Positions 33,394-41,814 of a stretch of 64,000 bases of DNA are shown here, one piece after another; position 1 is the first letter of the stretch, and the number at the start of each line of letters is the position of its first letter. The DNA comes from Planctomycetota bacterium (lineage in GTDB: Bacteria; Planctomycetota; UBA8742; UBA2392), in assembly GCA_016712285.1 (NCBI GenBank), contig JADJRK010000001.1, positions 3,844,001 to 3,908,000 of the forward strand. The letters are read 5' to 3'. A model generated the notes under the pieces. That model saw only the letters and a program-made list of their open reading frames with translations. It did no database searches and was not told where the DNA came from. The position numbers and the translations under genes are program-made.

Positions 33394-35448
33394 CTACGGC
33401 CCTTCCTGGTACTTGCGGTACTGGGCTTCCAGCTCGGTCCAGCCGGCTTCATCCAGCGCAAACGTCTTCGTGAAAATCTCGAGCTGGTTGTCCTTGGTTA
33501 CGGTGCCGTCGATGTCGGCCTTGAAGTACTTGAGCAGTTTCTCGCGGTAGACGGGTTTGCCGCCGGCTTCATGGTGATACAGGAACATGATCAAGCCGAT
33601 GCAGTATTGCTGCATGACCAGCGCAAGTGTGCGCGAATCGGTGCGCAGCGAATTGACGGTGCTCTTGGCGACTTCCTCAGGCCAGCTGTAGCCGGCGATG
33701 TGCTTCTCGAAGATGTCCGGGAAGTCGGCTGAGTCTTTCATGCCGACCAGGTCTTTCACCGTGGCCGCAGGGCCGCCAAAGGAGTTTACGCCGCGGTTGA
33801 CGGCGTCCTGCTCAAAGGGCTTGATCCAGCGCGCCAGAAAGCGCCGGTGGTCGCCGGTATCCTGCATGAAATCGCGCGGCGCGAAGCTGTCATCGGCTTT
33901 GCTGATGCAGGCGGCGAAGTAGCGCGACAAGAAGTATGTGGTCGCGCGCCGAAACTCGGCTTTCTCGTCCAGCTCGCGCGGAGCCTTGGGGTGCCACAGG
34001 TCAACGGCCAGGCGCGCAAGGCCATGCAGCAAGTCGTTGGTGTCAGACTGGTCGGCAGGAATCACGCCGCTGAGGCGCCCCCGCGTATGATCGATAAAGG
34101 TCTTGTTGCGCGCGGTGTCGATTGTGGCCCGCAGGTCACTCAGGTACGCGCGCCATGAATCCTGGGTCGCGAACAGCACGAGCACAATCGGCGCCTTGTC
34201 GCGCTCGGACTGCGACTCAATGCCCGCAGGCAGACTGCGCGTGAGCTCAAGAGGTGTGGCGACGTTGGCGCGGTACCACTCAAGCAGCGCGGCGGCGGAT
34301 TGCCTTGCGCGCTCAGCCTCGGGCCGGGTTTCGCTTTCGCTGGACCGGCGGCCGACCTCGGCAAACACGATCAGCGGTTCTGCCACATCCATCAGCCATT
34401 TGCCGCGCGCGTGAAAGCGCTCGGCGGACACTTCGCGCTGGACCTGCGCGGCCACCAGCCGGAACGGCTCGTCGCGCGCAATGCGGGCAAGTTCAGCGGC
34501 CAGTTCATCCAGCGAAGTCGCGATTTGCTGCAGACGCTCAAGCTGAGGTTTGAGCACCCAGCCTTCGTCACTTTTCGATTCAATGTCGCGCAGCTCATTG
34601 GCCAGCACGTCGGCGCCGGTCAGCACGCCGCTGTCGTGCAGGCCCGTGGCGCGCGTGACCTGGGGGCCGAAGTCATAGAACTGGCGGCCGAGCAGGCCCT
34701 GGGCCTGGGCCCACACCTCGGGCTTGTCTTTCTTGCCACGGTAGCGCTCCACCACGGTGCGGCGCAGCGTGTCGGTGGGCACGTCGTTGCGCATGCCTTT
34801 CAATTCAAGGGCCAGCGCCATCAGGTCGGCATCGGACAACTCGCCGCCCTGTTCGTCCCATGCTGCTTTCACTACCGCTTCGGCCAGCAGCGAAAGGTCG
34901 GCGCTGTCCAGCTTGGCCTCTTGTGCCTGCCGAAACAGCGACAGGAAATCACGCAGTGCCAAGCCGGGTGTATTCAGCCGGTTCATGATGTCGTCCCGGC
35001 GGCTCACTTTGGGTACATCGGGGTCTTGGGCGCTTTGATTGGCACCGATTGGACCCGCGGGGTGGTCCTGCCCGTCCCCGACGCTTGAACTGAACGCCCC
35101 AAGGGCCAAGGCAGTAACCAGCACGACCGCGACCAGGACGACCGCGCCGACACCCACCAGGACTGGAAGCGGGCTTTTCTTGCGTGCCTGCTGCGCCGCG
35201 GTGATGGTGGTTTCACGCTGTTGCGAAAACGCCTGCGTGGGCGCGACGACCTGTACGACGCGGCCCGAATCGGTCTTGCGCATGACGGCTGTGCCCGAGC
35301 CCATTTCGACCTGAGGCTCAGCAAAGATGGCGGGCACGGTCAACTGGTTGCCGCATTGCTTGCAGGCGAACTGGCGACCCGCGTACTCGCCGGCGACCTT
35401 GTAGGCCTTGGAGCAGTCGGGACAGGTAAAGGAAATGGCGTCAGCCAT
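33394..35448 (-). CDS. Zinc-ribbon / single-TM protein with large external domain
   Basis: 684 residues. Zinc ribbon (Cys9, Cys12, Cys29, Cys32 in SFTCPDCSKAYKVAG and FACKQCGNQL), a linker, a TM helix (94-118, LPVLVGVGAVVLVAVVLVTAL), then an acidic stretch. Residues 350-684 carry blocks such as NVATPLELTRSLPAGIE, QDSWRAYLSDLRATI, FIDHTRGRLSGVIPADQ, TTYFLSRYFAACISK, LKYFKADIDG and EAGWTELEAQYRKYQEGP. This resembles DUF1570-type domains common in Planctomycetota (zincin-like but without a clear HExxH here). The same ribbon type occurs at 27768 and at the C-terminus of 7447. Family assignment for the C-terminal half is moderate. Confidence 0.72.
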   Translation of the reverse strand: MADAISFTCPDCSKAYKVAGEYAGRQFACKQCGNQLTVPAIFAEPQVEMGSGTAVMRKTDSGRVVQVVAPTQAFSQQRETTITAAQQARKKSPLPVLVGVGAVVLVAVVLVTALALGAFSSSVGDGQDHPAGPIGANQSAQDPDVPKVSRRDDIMNRLNTPGLALRDFLSLFRQAQEAKLDSADLSLLAEAVVKAAWDEQGGELSDADLMALALELKGMRNDVPTDTLRRTVVERYRGKKDKPEVWAQAQGLLGRQFYDFGPQVTRATGLHDSGVLTGADVLANELRDIESKSDEGWVLKPQLERLQQIATSLDELAAELARIARDEPFRLVAAQVQREVSAERFHARGKWLMDVAEPLIVFAEVGRRSSESETRPEAERARQSAAALLEWYRANVATPLELTRSLPAGIESQSERDKAPIVLVLFATQDSWRAYLSDLRATIDTARNKTFIDHTRGRLSGVIPADQSDTNDLLHGLARLAVDLWHPKAPRELDEKAEFRRATTYFLSRYFAACISKADDSFAPRDFMQDTGDHRRFLARWIKPFEQDAVNRGVNSFGGPAATVKDLVGMKDSADFPDIFEKHIAGYSWPEEVAKSTVNSLRTDSRTLALVMQQYCIGLIMFLYHHEAGGKPVYREKLLKYFKADIDGTVTKDNQLEIFTKTFALDEAGWTELEAQYRKYQEGP

Positions 35449-35756
35449 GACAGATCAACCAAGGCAGCGAAGTTGGACTTGTGTCATGTTATCAAGATTT
35501 GACGTTCAGGTGAATGCACAGCCGGTATGGGCAATACGAAATCCCGAATGGCGGACAGGCAATGCCGCCCTGACGAAGGCGGGAGCGACTGGGCCACAGA
35601 AAATCCCAAAGCAAATGCGTTCAGCACTTGGCAAAACCAAGGCCATGCACGGAACTTCACCGCAGTCCTCCGTGGCTCTTTGCCTCTATGGTGAAACACC
35701 GTGTCTCGCGGCAAGGCGCGAGAATGGGCATGCGTGGGGGCGTTGCAGCCTCCCCC
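35449..35756. repeat. Gene-free gap with dispersed repeat text
   Basis: Between the divergent DUF1570-like gene and the tRNA. The second half contains GGAACTTCACCGCAGTCCTC, CGTGGCTCTTTGCCTCTATG and GTGAAACACCGTGTCTCGCG, a variant of the 32090-32160 element. The first half (35449-35620) shows no clear gene or structure beyond an A/T-richer patch. Confidence 0.5.
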
Positions 35757-35784
35757 TTTACTCGCCCAAGGTGCGAACTATCAT
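35757..35784 (+). promoter_or_regulatory. Possible sigma-70-like promoter of tRNA-Gly
   Basis: TTTACT (35757-35762, 4 of 6 to TTGACA), a 16 base spacer and TATCAT (35779-35784, 5 of 6 to TATAAT). It lies 34 bp before the tRNA, a suitable distance for a short 5' leader. No experimental support. Confidence 0.4.
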
Positions 35785-35818
35785 TCGCGGCCCTATCGGG
35801 CGGGAAGCCGCCCGGCAG

Positions 35819-35893
35819 GCGGGTGTAGCTCAGTGGTAGAGCATCACGTTGCCAACGTGATGGTCGTGGGTTCGAGTCCCATCACCCGCTCCA
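35819..35893 (+). tRNA. tRNA-Gly (anticodon GCC)
   Basis: The acceptor stem GCGGGTG (35819-35825) pairs with CACCCGC (35883-35889). The D arm AGCTCAGTGGTAGAGC, the anticodon loop GTTGCCAAC with GCC at 35851-35853 and the T arm GTGGGTTCGAGTCCCAT are all canonical. Discriminator T35890 is followed by an encoded CCA (35891-35893). The complete tRNA has no intron or unusual arm. Confidence 0.97.
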
Positions 35894-35901
35894 TACTCAA
35901 C

Positions 35902-35924
35902 GCGCCCGGCAAACCGCCGGGCGC
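35902..35924. terminator. Bidirectional GC hairpin after tRNA-Gly
   Basis: GCGCCCGGC, loop AAACC, GCCGGGCGC: a perfect 9 bp stem between the tRNA end and the convergent DUF2520 gene stop (35943). There is only a weak T-run (TCATTTG), so termination efficiency is uncertain. Confidence 0.65.
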
Positions 35925-35942
35925 GGCTCATTTGCAGCCGCC

Positions 35943-36779
35943 TCAATTCAGCAGGCGATTGATTTCGGCCAGCTTTTCGGGGGGCGTTTTGCCGCCGCGC
36001 TTGGCCAGCTTCACCACGGCGCGCATGGCGGCTTTGTACAGCTCGCGCGCGTCGCCCTCCAGCAGATCAAGGTGGCGGCGAATGCTGCCGGTGTCGCCCC
36101 GTGCCACCGGACCGGTCAGGGCCAGGGTCAGGTCCAGTGCCTCTGCATTGTCCAGCGTGCCGCGCACCAACGGCAGCAGCAACTGCGGCGCGGACGGCAC
36201 CCCGGCATCTTTCAAGATCTGACCGGCTGTTTCGAGCAGGCCCAGCAGTGCGTTGCTGGCCAGCACTGCGGCTGCGTGGTAGGCGGTCCACTGGTCTGGC
36301 TTGAGCTCAATAGCATGCACACCCAGCAGGCGACTTACCGCCCGCAGGTCTTCGACGAGGTCCGGCGGCCCGGCAATCGCGGCGTAGCTGCCGGGGACGC
36401 GCGCGTGCCCGTTCTCGGGCGGCAGGCTTTGCAGCACGTGAAACACGCCGGTGTTGGCGCCGGCGTCGGCCAGTGCCTTGAACACGCCGGGGCCGCTGAC
36501 GCCGGAAGTGTGGACAAATTGCAGATGCGAAATGCCGGGCAGGGCGGCGAACGTGGCTGCCATAGGTTCAAGGGCGTCGTCGCGCACGGCGACCACCACG
36601 ATGCACCCCTTGGGCAAGCCACGAACAAAGTCGGCAGGTTCGGTGACCAGGGCCAGCTTCTGGGTATGGGGCCTGCCGCGTCCGCCGATGCGGACTAATC
36701 CACCGTCACAGGACTGAAGTGCGGCGGCAAGGGCGCGGCCGAAGCGCCCCATGCCAAAGATGGCAACGGGCGAAGCCAT
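35943..36779 (-). CDS. DUF2520 / proC-like Rossmann protein
   Basis: 278 residues. The N-terminal Rossmann nucleotide-binding motif is VAIFGMGRFGRALA (6-18), followed by a GGRGRPHTQ turn. The middle has VVVAVRDDALEPMAA and LQFVHTSGVSGPGVF. The C-terminal DUF2520 helical part contains AYHAAAVLASNALLGLLE and RGTLDNAEALDLTLALTGPVARGD. This protein family is conserved and commonly sits near pantothenate or NAD-linked genes, but its reaction is not established. The gene converges on tRNA-Gly and has a gap of about 70 bp to the HTH gene. Confidence 0.85.
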   Translation of the reverse strand: MASPVAIFGMGRFGRALAAALQSCDGGLVRIGGRGRPHTQKLALVTEPADFVRGLPKGCIVVVAVRDDALEPMAATFAALPGISHLQFVHTSGVSGPGVFKALADAGANTGVFHVLQSLPPENGHARVPGSYAAIAGPPDLVEDLRAVSRLLGVHAIELKPDQWTAYHAAAVLASNALLGLLETAGQILKDAGVPSAPQLLLPLVRGTLDNAEALDLTLALTGPVARGDTGSIRRHLDLLEGDARELYKAAMRAVVKLAKRGGKTPPEKLAEINRLLN

Positions 36780-36851
36780 GGGACCATTCTAGCGAACGCG
36801 GGCGAAATCGCGCGAAAAACCGCACGCGGGATTGACTAGCTTGCACTGTAG

Positions 36852-37091
36852 TTATCGGCCGGCGAGTTTCTGGATGTCCGGGTTCACGTCGTAGTTGTGC
36901 ACGACGTTGCCGAATGCGTTCTTCCACTGGCGCACGCGCTCGCGCGAGACGTTGTATTCCTCGGCGATGGTTTCGCCGCTGGTGCCGTCTTTGAGCAGCT
37001 TCAGGAAGCGCTTGAAACGCGCTTTGCCGTACTGCTTGATGAAATTGTTCGCAACGGTCGCGGGATCGACGGCGGGCTGGCTGTTGGACAC
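36852..37091 (-). CDS. Small helix-turn-helix DNA-binding protein
   Basis: 79 residues from the GTG at 37091, preceded by a perfect AAGGAGG 4 bp away. An ATG ten codons upstream (37121) is possible but would place the Shine-Dalgarno inside the gene. The C-terminal half has a sigma-70 region 4/HTH-like segment: TSGETIAEEYNVSRERVRQWKNAFG, with the Arg-Val-Arg-Gln recognition helix of sigma-70 region 4 and Trfb-like proteins. It could be a transcription or replication accessory factor. No target can be named. A divergent promoter region separates it from the membrane protein at 37314. Confidence 0.72.
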   Translation of the reverse strand: MSNSQPAVDPATVANNFIKQYGKARFKRFLKLLKDGTSGETIAEEYNVSRERVRQWKNAFGNVVHNYDVNPDIQKLAGR

Positions 37092-37095
37092 GAGT

Positions 37096-37102
37096 CCTCC
37101 TT
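37096..37102 (-). promoter_or_regulatory. Strong Shine-Dalgarno (AAGGAGG) that fixes the GTG start
   Basis: The minus-strand reading of CCTCCTT at 37096-37102 is AAGGAGG, 4 bp before the GTG at 37091. It decides between that start and an ATG at 37121. Confidence 0.75.
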
Positions 37103-37313
37103 GCACGGCATGCGCTTGCATGCTTTTTCATGCGCTGCACGCCGGTATTGACGTGTAAACACCAGCATGGCGGATTGCTCTTGGCATGTCAAGACCAAAG
37201 GCCCGTGCCAAAACAGGCTTGCGGGGTCCGGAATGGCCGCTGGAACCCCGTTGCCTAAGCCGCCCCTTTTCCTTACATTCTTCCCCCGATTCGATACCCC
37301 TGGAACACTGCAC

Positions 37314-38567
37314 ATGGCTGGTCAAGTTGCCGTTGGTTCGTTTGCACAGGACCGTGCACCCGCAAAGGCGGGCGCCGCAGGCTGGATTCTGAACCCAAGC
37401 TGGGACAAGCGCTGGATCATCCTGCCCGCGCTGCTGGCCCCGATACCGCCGCTGATTTTCTATGCCTCGATGTTTCTGCTTGAGCGCTACTCGGCGTTCG
37501 ACGCCGCCACGCGCATGGGCGTCGCCGAAGACATTGTCAGCCTGGTAGTGATGGTGCTTGCCGGCGGGCCGCACGTCTGGGTGACCTATACACGAACGTG
37601 GCTGCACCCCGAGTTCAGGAAGCGCGAGAAAATCTGGTTCTTCGCCAGCTTTGCCGTGGTGCCGACGGTCGCCATCCTGGCGCTGTCGTCGGAGCTCACG
37701 CGCACGTTGCTGCTCACCGGCTTCTTCTTGATTGCCAGTCTGCACATCATTCACCAGCTCAGTTACGTCGTGCGCTTTTACCAGGACCGTGACGCCGCCC
37801 GGCCCTCGCTGAAGTCGCGCATGATCGACATTGGTGCGGTGCTGTTTCCGCTTTACCCGGTCAGCAGCTTCCGCATGGTGATGGTGAACGAAAACACCTG
37901 GGCGTGGGCCTGGGCACAGTCGTTCTTTGGCGAGAACGCTGCGGCCTGGCGCTTTCACATCGGCCGCGTGAACCCCTTGCTGCCGGATTTCATTCTCAGC
38001 GACTGGTTCTGGATGGCGAACCTGCTGGGCTTCGTGGTCTGCACGACGCTGTGGGTGACCAAATCAGTGCGTGAGCATCGCCTGGGCATTCTGCAGAAGC
38101 CCAAGTTCCTGCTGATCGCGTGCGCGATTGGCGTCGGCTTGTTCTGCCCGCTGTGGCCGAACCTTGATTCAAGTTTCCAGGGCTTCAACCTCTGGCACAG
38201 CATCCAGTACATTGCGCTTACGTGGTTCATCATGCGCATGCAGGTGAACAAGGGCGTGAAACTGAACCGCTTCGTGCGCTGGCTGAGTGAAGACGACAAC
38301 ACCGGCCGCCGCTACTACAGCATCGCGTTCGTGCTGGTGCTGGCGATTATCGGGCTGATCATGGGCATTGCCGTGATCCTGTCAACGGCGCAGGGCGTGG
38401 GCATGTTCGCCGGCAGCGGCGAGGCGGGCACGCTAAGCTACAAGCCGGGTGGCGTGTTGCAGGCCTACTACCTGCTCGGGTTCGGGTTGCTGTTGACGCA
38501 CTACTTTCACGACGCATTCTTTTTCAACCTGCACACGTTCAAAGACAAAGCCATCAACACGCGCTAG
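37314..38567 (+). CDS. His-rich polytopic membrane protein, unknown function
   Basis: 417 residues from ATG 37314 (MAGQVAVGSFAQDRA); the upstream part of the frame is not a plausible N-terminus. About ten hydrophobic helices. Histidines occur on or near helices in pairs and with aromatics: GGPHVWVTY (His87), WLHPE (His98), SLHIIHQLS (His144, His147), LWHSIQYI (His295) and LTHYFHDAFFFNLHTF (His396, His399, His407). This pattern suits a membrane metal or heme site, but the family is not recognised. Orphan gene; the neighbours give no hint. An alternative is a non-catalytic transporter-like protein. Confidence 0.65.
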   Translation: MAGQVAVGSFAQDRAPAKAGAAGWILNPSWDKRWIILPALLAPIPPLIFYASMFLLERYSAFDAATRMGVAEDIVSLVVMVLAGGPHVWVTYTRTWLHPEFRKREKIWFFASFAVVPTVAILALSSELTRTLLLTGFFLIASLHIIHQLSYVVRFYQDRDAARPSLKSRMIDIGAVLFPLYPVSSFRMVMVNENTWAWAWAQSFFGENAAAWRFHIGRVNPLLPDFILSDWFWMANLLGFVVCTTLWVTKSVREHRLGILQKPKFLLIACAIGVGLFCPLWPNLDSSFQGFNLWHSIQYIALTWFIMRMQVNKGVKLNRFVRWLSEDDNTGRRYYSIAFVLVLAIIGLIMGIAVILSTAQGVGMFAGSGEAGTLSYKPGGVLQAYYLLGFGLLLTHYFHDAFFFNLHTFKDKAINTR

Positions 38568-38954
38568 TTGATTTGCCGCAAAGGACGCGAAGTGCGCGAA
38601 AGCAGCGCTGTCGCGTCCTTTGCATTTTTTCGAAGGGCGAGGTCACACACAGTCACTGTTCTTCGCCGGCTGGCGCGGCAACGCTGGCATCTACTCACCG
38701 GATAATGGCAACGACGATGAAACCACGGGTGAACACGGGTGCACACCCTTGGCGGAAGTCATGGCACTTGTGTTTACCCGTGTTCACCCGTGGCTAAAAG
38801 AACCTTGGCAACCAGAGCCAAAGCCACCATGGTGCGCAAGTTTCTTGGCTTGGCAGCGCTAGCTGGCTGCACGGGGTCTTCGTGACTTCGTGGCTTGGTG
38901 TGAGTCACGCAGTGCCCCTTGCGTGTAGCGGGCGCCTAATGAACCCTGACCTTC
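38568..38954. repeat. Gene-free 387 bp gap with an 18 bp perfect inverted repeat
   Basis: Left arm CCACGGGTGAACACGGGT (38723-38740), 35 bp loop, right arm ACCCGTGTTCACCCGTGG (38776-38793): perfect 18 bp stem. The loop holds CCTTGGCGGAAGTCATGGCA. Flanking text is dispersed repeat (GAAAGCAGCGCTGTC, CGTGACTTCGTGGCTTGGTG). The arm resembles that of the 20443-20496 hairpin in layout (TTTACC-GTT-ACC-GTGG). It separates two same-strand genes. Confidence 0.75.
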
Positions 38955-40130
38955 ATGCCACGACGCATCACCATGCTATTGCCGCATTACCCGCCCGACG
39001 TCGCAGCCGACGGCCAGTTGTTCGCGTTGCTGGCCCGTGAGCTGGCGGCGCGTGGGCACGACGTGCGGGTGCTGGCGTGGTCGCCGCGCTACCAGGGCGT
39101 GCGCACGAACTGGGCGCGCCGCGAAACCGCCGACGGCGTGCGCGTTTCCCGCTGCTGGGCGCCGGGCGGCAAGTCGCTGCTTGCGCGGGGGTTCGCCGCC
39201 TGGTGGATCACGAACACGGCGTTCTGGCGGGCGCTGTTTTCGCGCGGCGTGCTGTTGATGCCGTCGAGCCCGCCGACGCTGGGGCTGGTCGGCTGGTGGC
39301 TGTCGTGGATCGGTCGCAAGTACATCTACGTGCTGCACGACATTCACCCTGAGCTTGGCATCGCGCTGAAGCGGCTCAAGCCGGGCCTGCTTGCATCGCT
39401 GCTGCGGTTTGCGCAGCGCCGCGCGCTCGCACGTGGCCGCACTGTCACGCTTACGCCGGGCATGGCTGACAAGGCGCGCGATCTGCAGCCGCGCGCCAAG
39501 GTCAGCGTGATCCCGAACTGGGTGGACACGCAGGCGATCAAGCCCAGGCCGAAGGCCGCCAGCGCGTTCGCCCGCGAGCACGGGCTGGTTGAGCCGTTCG
39601 TGATTCAATACAGCGGCAACCTGGGGTTGCTGCACCCGCTCGACGGCTTGACGCAGGCGATGCGCGAGCTGCCCGAAGCGGTGCTGTGCTACATCGGGCG
39701 CGGCGCGAAACTTGAGCCGACGAAGGCACTGGCGCAGGATGTTTCGAACGTGCGGTTTTTCGACTATCAGCCGTTGGCGACGCTGGAGGACAGCCTTGCC
39801 GCGTGCGATGTCGGCGTCGTCGCCATCGAGCCCGGCGCGGACAGGCTGGCGATGCCCAGCAAGCTGCAAGGCATTCTGGCATCGGGCAGGCCGGTGCTCG
39901 CGCTGGCGCCGCCGGAGAGTGAGCTGGCAAAGCTGATCGAGCAGCACCAGTGCGGCTGGGTGGTGGGGGACAGCAACGACCCGCAGGCCGTAGCGGCCGC
40001 AATTCGTGCAGCGATGTCAGGCAACCGCGAGCAAAGAGCCACCAACGCCCGCCAAGCCGCCGATCAGTTCTCGGTGCAGCAGGCCGCTGACGCGTACGAG
40101 AAGGTTATTCAGGTTGCGGCAGGTGGCTGA
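38955..40130 (+). CDS. Glycosyltransferase, GT4 (WcaI-like)
   Basis: 391 residues with the GT-B fold. N-terminal MLLPHYPPDVAADGQLFALL and RGHDVRVLAWSPRY match the WcaI group. The C-terminal nucleotide-sugar site is in VIPNWVDTQAIKP, then IQYSGNLGLLHPLDGL, FFDYQPLATLEDSLAACDVGV and the LAMPSKLQGILASGRPVLAL block (Ser-Lys-Glx-like donor contact). Members transfer sugars for exopolysaccharide or O-antigen. There are no other sugar-biosynthesis genes beside it. The last 26 bp overlap the convergent gene at 40105. Confidence 0.85.
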   Translation: MPRRITMLLPHYPPDVAADGQLFALLARELAARGHDVRVLAWSPRYQGVRTNWARRETADGVRVSRCWAPGGKSLLARGFAAWWITNTAFWRALFSRGVLLMPSSPPTLGLVGWWLSWIGRKYIYVLHDIHPELGIALKRLKPGLLASLLRFAQRRALARGRTVTLTPGMADKARDLQPRAKVSVIPNWVDTQAIKPRPKAASAFAREHGLVEPFVIQYSGNLGLLHPLDGLTQAMRELPEAVLCYIGRGAKLEPTKALAQDVSNVRFFDYQPLATLEDSLAACDVGVVAIEPGADRLAMPSKLQGILASGRPVLALAPPESELAKLIEQHQCGWVVGDSNDPQAVAAAIRAAMSGNREQRATNARQAADQFSVQQAADAYEKVIQVAAGG

Positions 40131-40992
40131 GCATTTCTTCGACCTTGCGCACGCCGTGTTTGCCCAGCAGGGTTTTGTGCAGCATCGCGCGACCAAGTAC
40201 CTCGCGGGCGCGCGCAGGCTCGTTGATCGCCGTGTGGTGCATGGCAGCCACCAGCAGCGCCTCAACCTCGTGCGTGGTGCCGTCAGATGGCGACAGCGCT
40301 TGCACGACCAGCGCGGTATCCCAGCCCGCGGGGCCGGCGCCCTGCGCGTGCTGCCCTGCCAGCAGTGCCAGCGCGCAGAAACGCTTTGCGCGCGCGCCGC
40401 GCCGTGAAAGGCTGGCGATCAGCCAGCCGGTGTTCGGCAGACCCTTGTGCGCGTCTGGAAAAATCTGCCCCGCGGCCCAGAAAGCTGCGCCCGCGCTCAG
40501 CAGGCACAGCACGTCGCGCCACAGGGCGTGGCCTGCGGCTGTCGCCCAAGCAAAGCCGCCGATCGTGGCAACCAGCAGCAGCAGCGTGCCCACGGGCCCG
40601 CCCCACAACAGGCGCGCGTAGCGGCCCGGCAGGTTGGTGTCGTCGCGTGGCAGCCAGCGCTGGTAATGCAGCCCCGGCAGCATCGAGCGTGTCATGCCCA
40701 GCGCAAACGGCCGCCAGCGCAGGCCCGCAGCGAACCCGGCCACCAGGCGGCCCAGCATGACCGCGAGTGCGCCGCTGAACACCACAAGCGGCGCAGCCCA
40801 CAGCCAGTGCGACTGTGCGAATGCGTCGGGGTCAGCCTCGGGCCACAACTCGCGCAGCAAGGCGGACTTGTGCGACGCGCGGGCAAATTCAAGTAGCTCG
40901 AAGTACAGCAGGAAACACAGGATGACGAACACGAAGCCGACCGCCCAGAGTGCCATGCCGGCTGTGCGAAGGCCCTTATCGTCAGCGGACAC
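40105..40992 (-). CDS. Membrane protein with C-terminal helical repeats
   Basis: 295 residues. Four hydrophobic segments in the first 160 residues (GMALWAVGFVFVILCFLLYF, LVVFSGALAVMLGRLVAGF, VGTLLLLVATIGGFAWATAA and LCLLSAGAAFWAAGQIF), and a soluble C-terminus with helices ALALLAGQHAQGAGPAGWDT and EALLVAAMHHTAINEPARAREV that suggest TPR-like repeats. The loop FPDAHKGLPNTGWL was checked against site-2 protease NPDG motifs and does not fit. Its start lies near the start of the divergent HExxH gene. Function unknown. Confidence 0.6.
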   Translation of the reverse strand: MSADDKGLRTAGMALWAVGFVFVILCFLLYFELLEFARASHKSALLRELWPEADPDAFAQSHWLWAAPLVVFSGALAVMLGRLVAGFAAGLRWRPFALGMTRSMLPGLHYQRWLPRDDTNLPGRYARLLWGGPVGTLLLLVATIGGFAWATAAGHALWRDVLCLLSAGAAFWAAGQIFPDAHKGLPNTGWLIASLSRRGARAKRFCALALLAGQHAQGAGPAGWDTALVVQALSPSDGTTHEVEALLVAAMHHTAINEPARAREVLGRAMLHKTLLGKHGVRKVEEMLSHLPQPE

Positions 40993-41029
40993 CTCAGGTG
41001 TCTCCTTGGCTGGATTGTATCATCAAGCC

Positions 41030-41764
41030 ATGGGCCTTTTCGGATTCGGCAAGGTGGAGTGCCCGGTTGACCCCGATTCACGCGAGTGGATCGAGGCCAA
41101 CATGAAGTGGTTCGCCGAGGAATTCGGCGACTCTCGCCTGAAGGCGCCCGTCATCCTGCCCGTCGACGAGTTCTTTCCCTTTGGGCTGGACGGTACTGAA
41201 GCGACGGCGCACCGCATGTTTGCGCACGTCTGTGGTTTCATGGAAGTCAACCCCGACGACGTGCACCTGGAGTTCGCCGAGCATGACGAGCCGCTGACCA
41301 CCCGCACGCTTGAGTACAACTGGAGCAGCGACGCGCCCGCGGGCACCTATGAAGACAACGTGTACACCAAGATTACGATCAGCCGCGCCCACCTTGACAA
41401 CGCACTGGGTTTCGTTGCGACGGCCGCCCATGAGCTCGGCCACTTTCTGTTGCTGGGGCAGGATCGGCTTGACGCCGATGAGCCGGACCACGAGCCACTG
41501 ACCGACTTGCTTACGGTGTACTTCGGGTTGGGAATTTTCGGCGCCAACGCGAGCCTCGTCGAGCGGCAGTACGAGGGCGCGATTGGTATGGCTGGATGGG
41601 GGTATTCCCGGACGGGCTATCTGGACTTTCCGATGTGGGGATACGCGCACGCTGTGCTTGCTCACGCCCGCGGCGAAGACAAGCCGCCCTGGGCCGCGCA
41701 CCTGCGACCCGACGTGCGCGCGCTGTTCAAGAGGGGCATGAAGTACATCCAGCAGGGTGGCTGA
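41030..41764 (+). CDS. Soluble protein with HExxH zinc-protease motif
   Basis: 244 residues from ATG 41030 (MGLFGFGKVECPVDPDSR); the open frame upstream overlaps the divergent gene. The motif ATAAHELGHFLLLGQ (HELGH, 134-138) is the gluzincin/metzincin-type zinc site with its catalytic Glu135. DHEPLTDLLTVYFGLGIF follows at about 153-170 and could supply a third ligand (Glu or Asp). No signal peptide, so it is intracellular. No known peptidase family could be named. It may be a protease or an inactive relative. It is transcribed divergently from 40105, and the activator at 41815 runs convergently toward it. Confidence 0.62.
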   Translation: MGLFGFGKVECPVDPDSREWIEANMKWFAEEFGDSRLKAPVILPVDEFFPFGLDGTEATAHRMFAHVCGFMEVNPDDVHLEFAEHDEPLTTRTLEYNWSSDAPAGTYEDNVYTKITISRAHLDNALGFVATAAHELGHFLLLGQDRLDADEPDHEPLTDLLTVYFGLGIFGANASLVERQYEGAIGMAGWGYSRTGYLDFPMWGYAHAVLAHARGEDKPPWAAHLRPDVRALFKRGMKYIQQGG

Positions 41765-41814
41765 CGGTGGCCGGCGCAAACGGCCACGCATGCATGGACT
41801 GAAGGCCGATGCCG

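Noticed and set aside
40105..40992. Site-2 protease (M50) annotation
   Set aside because: DAHKGLP does not match the NPDG motif and no HExxH is present.
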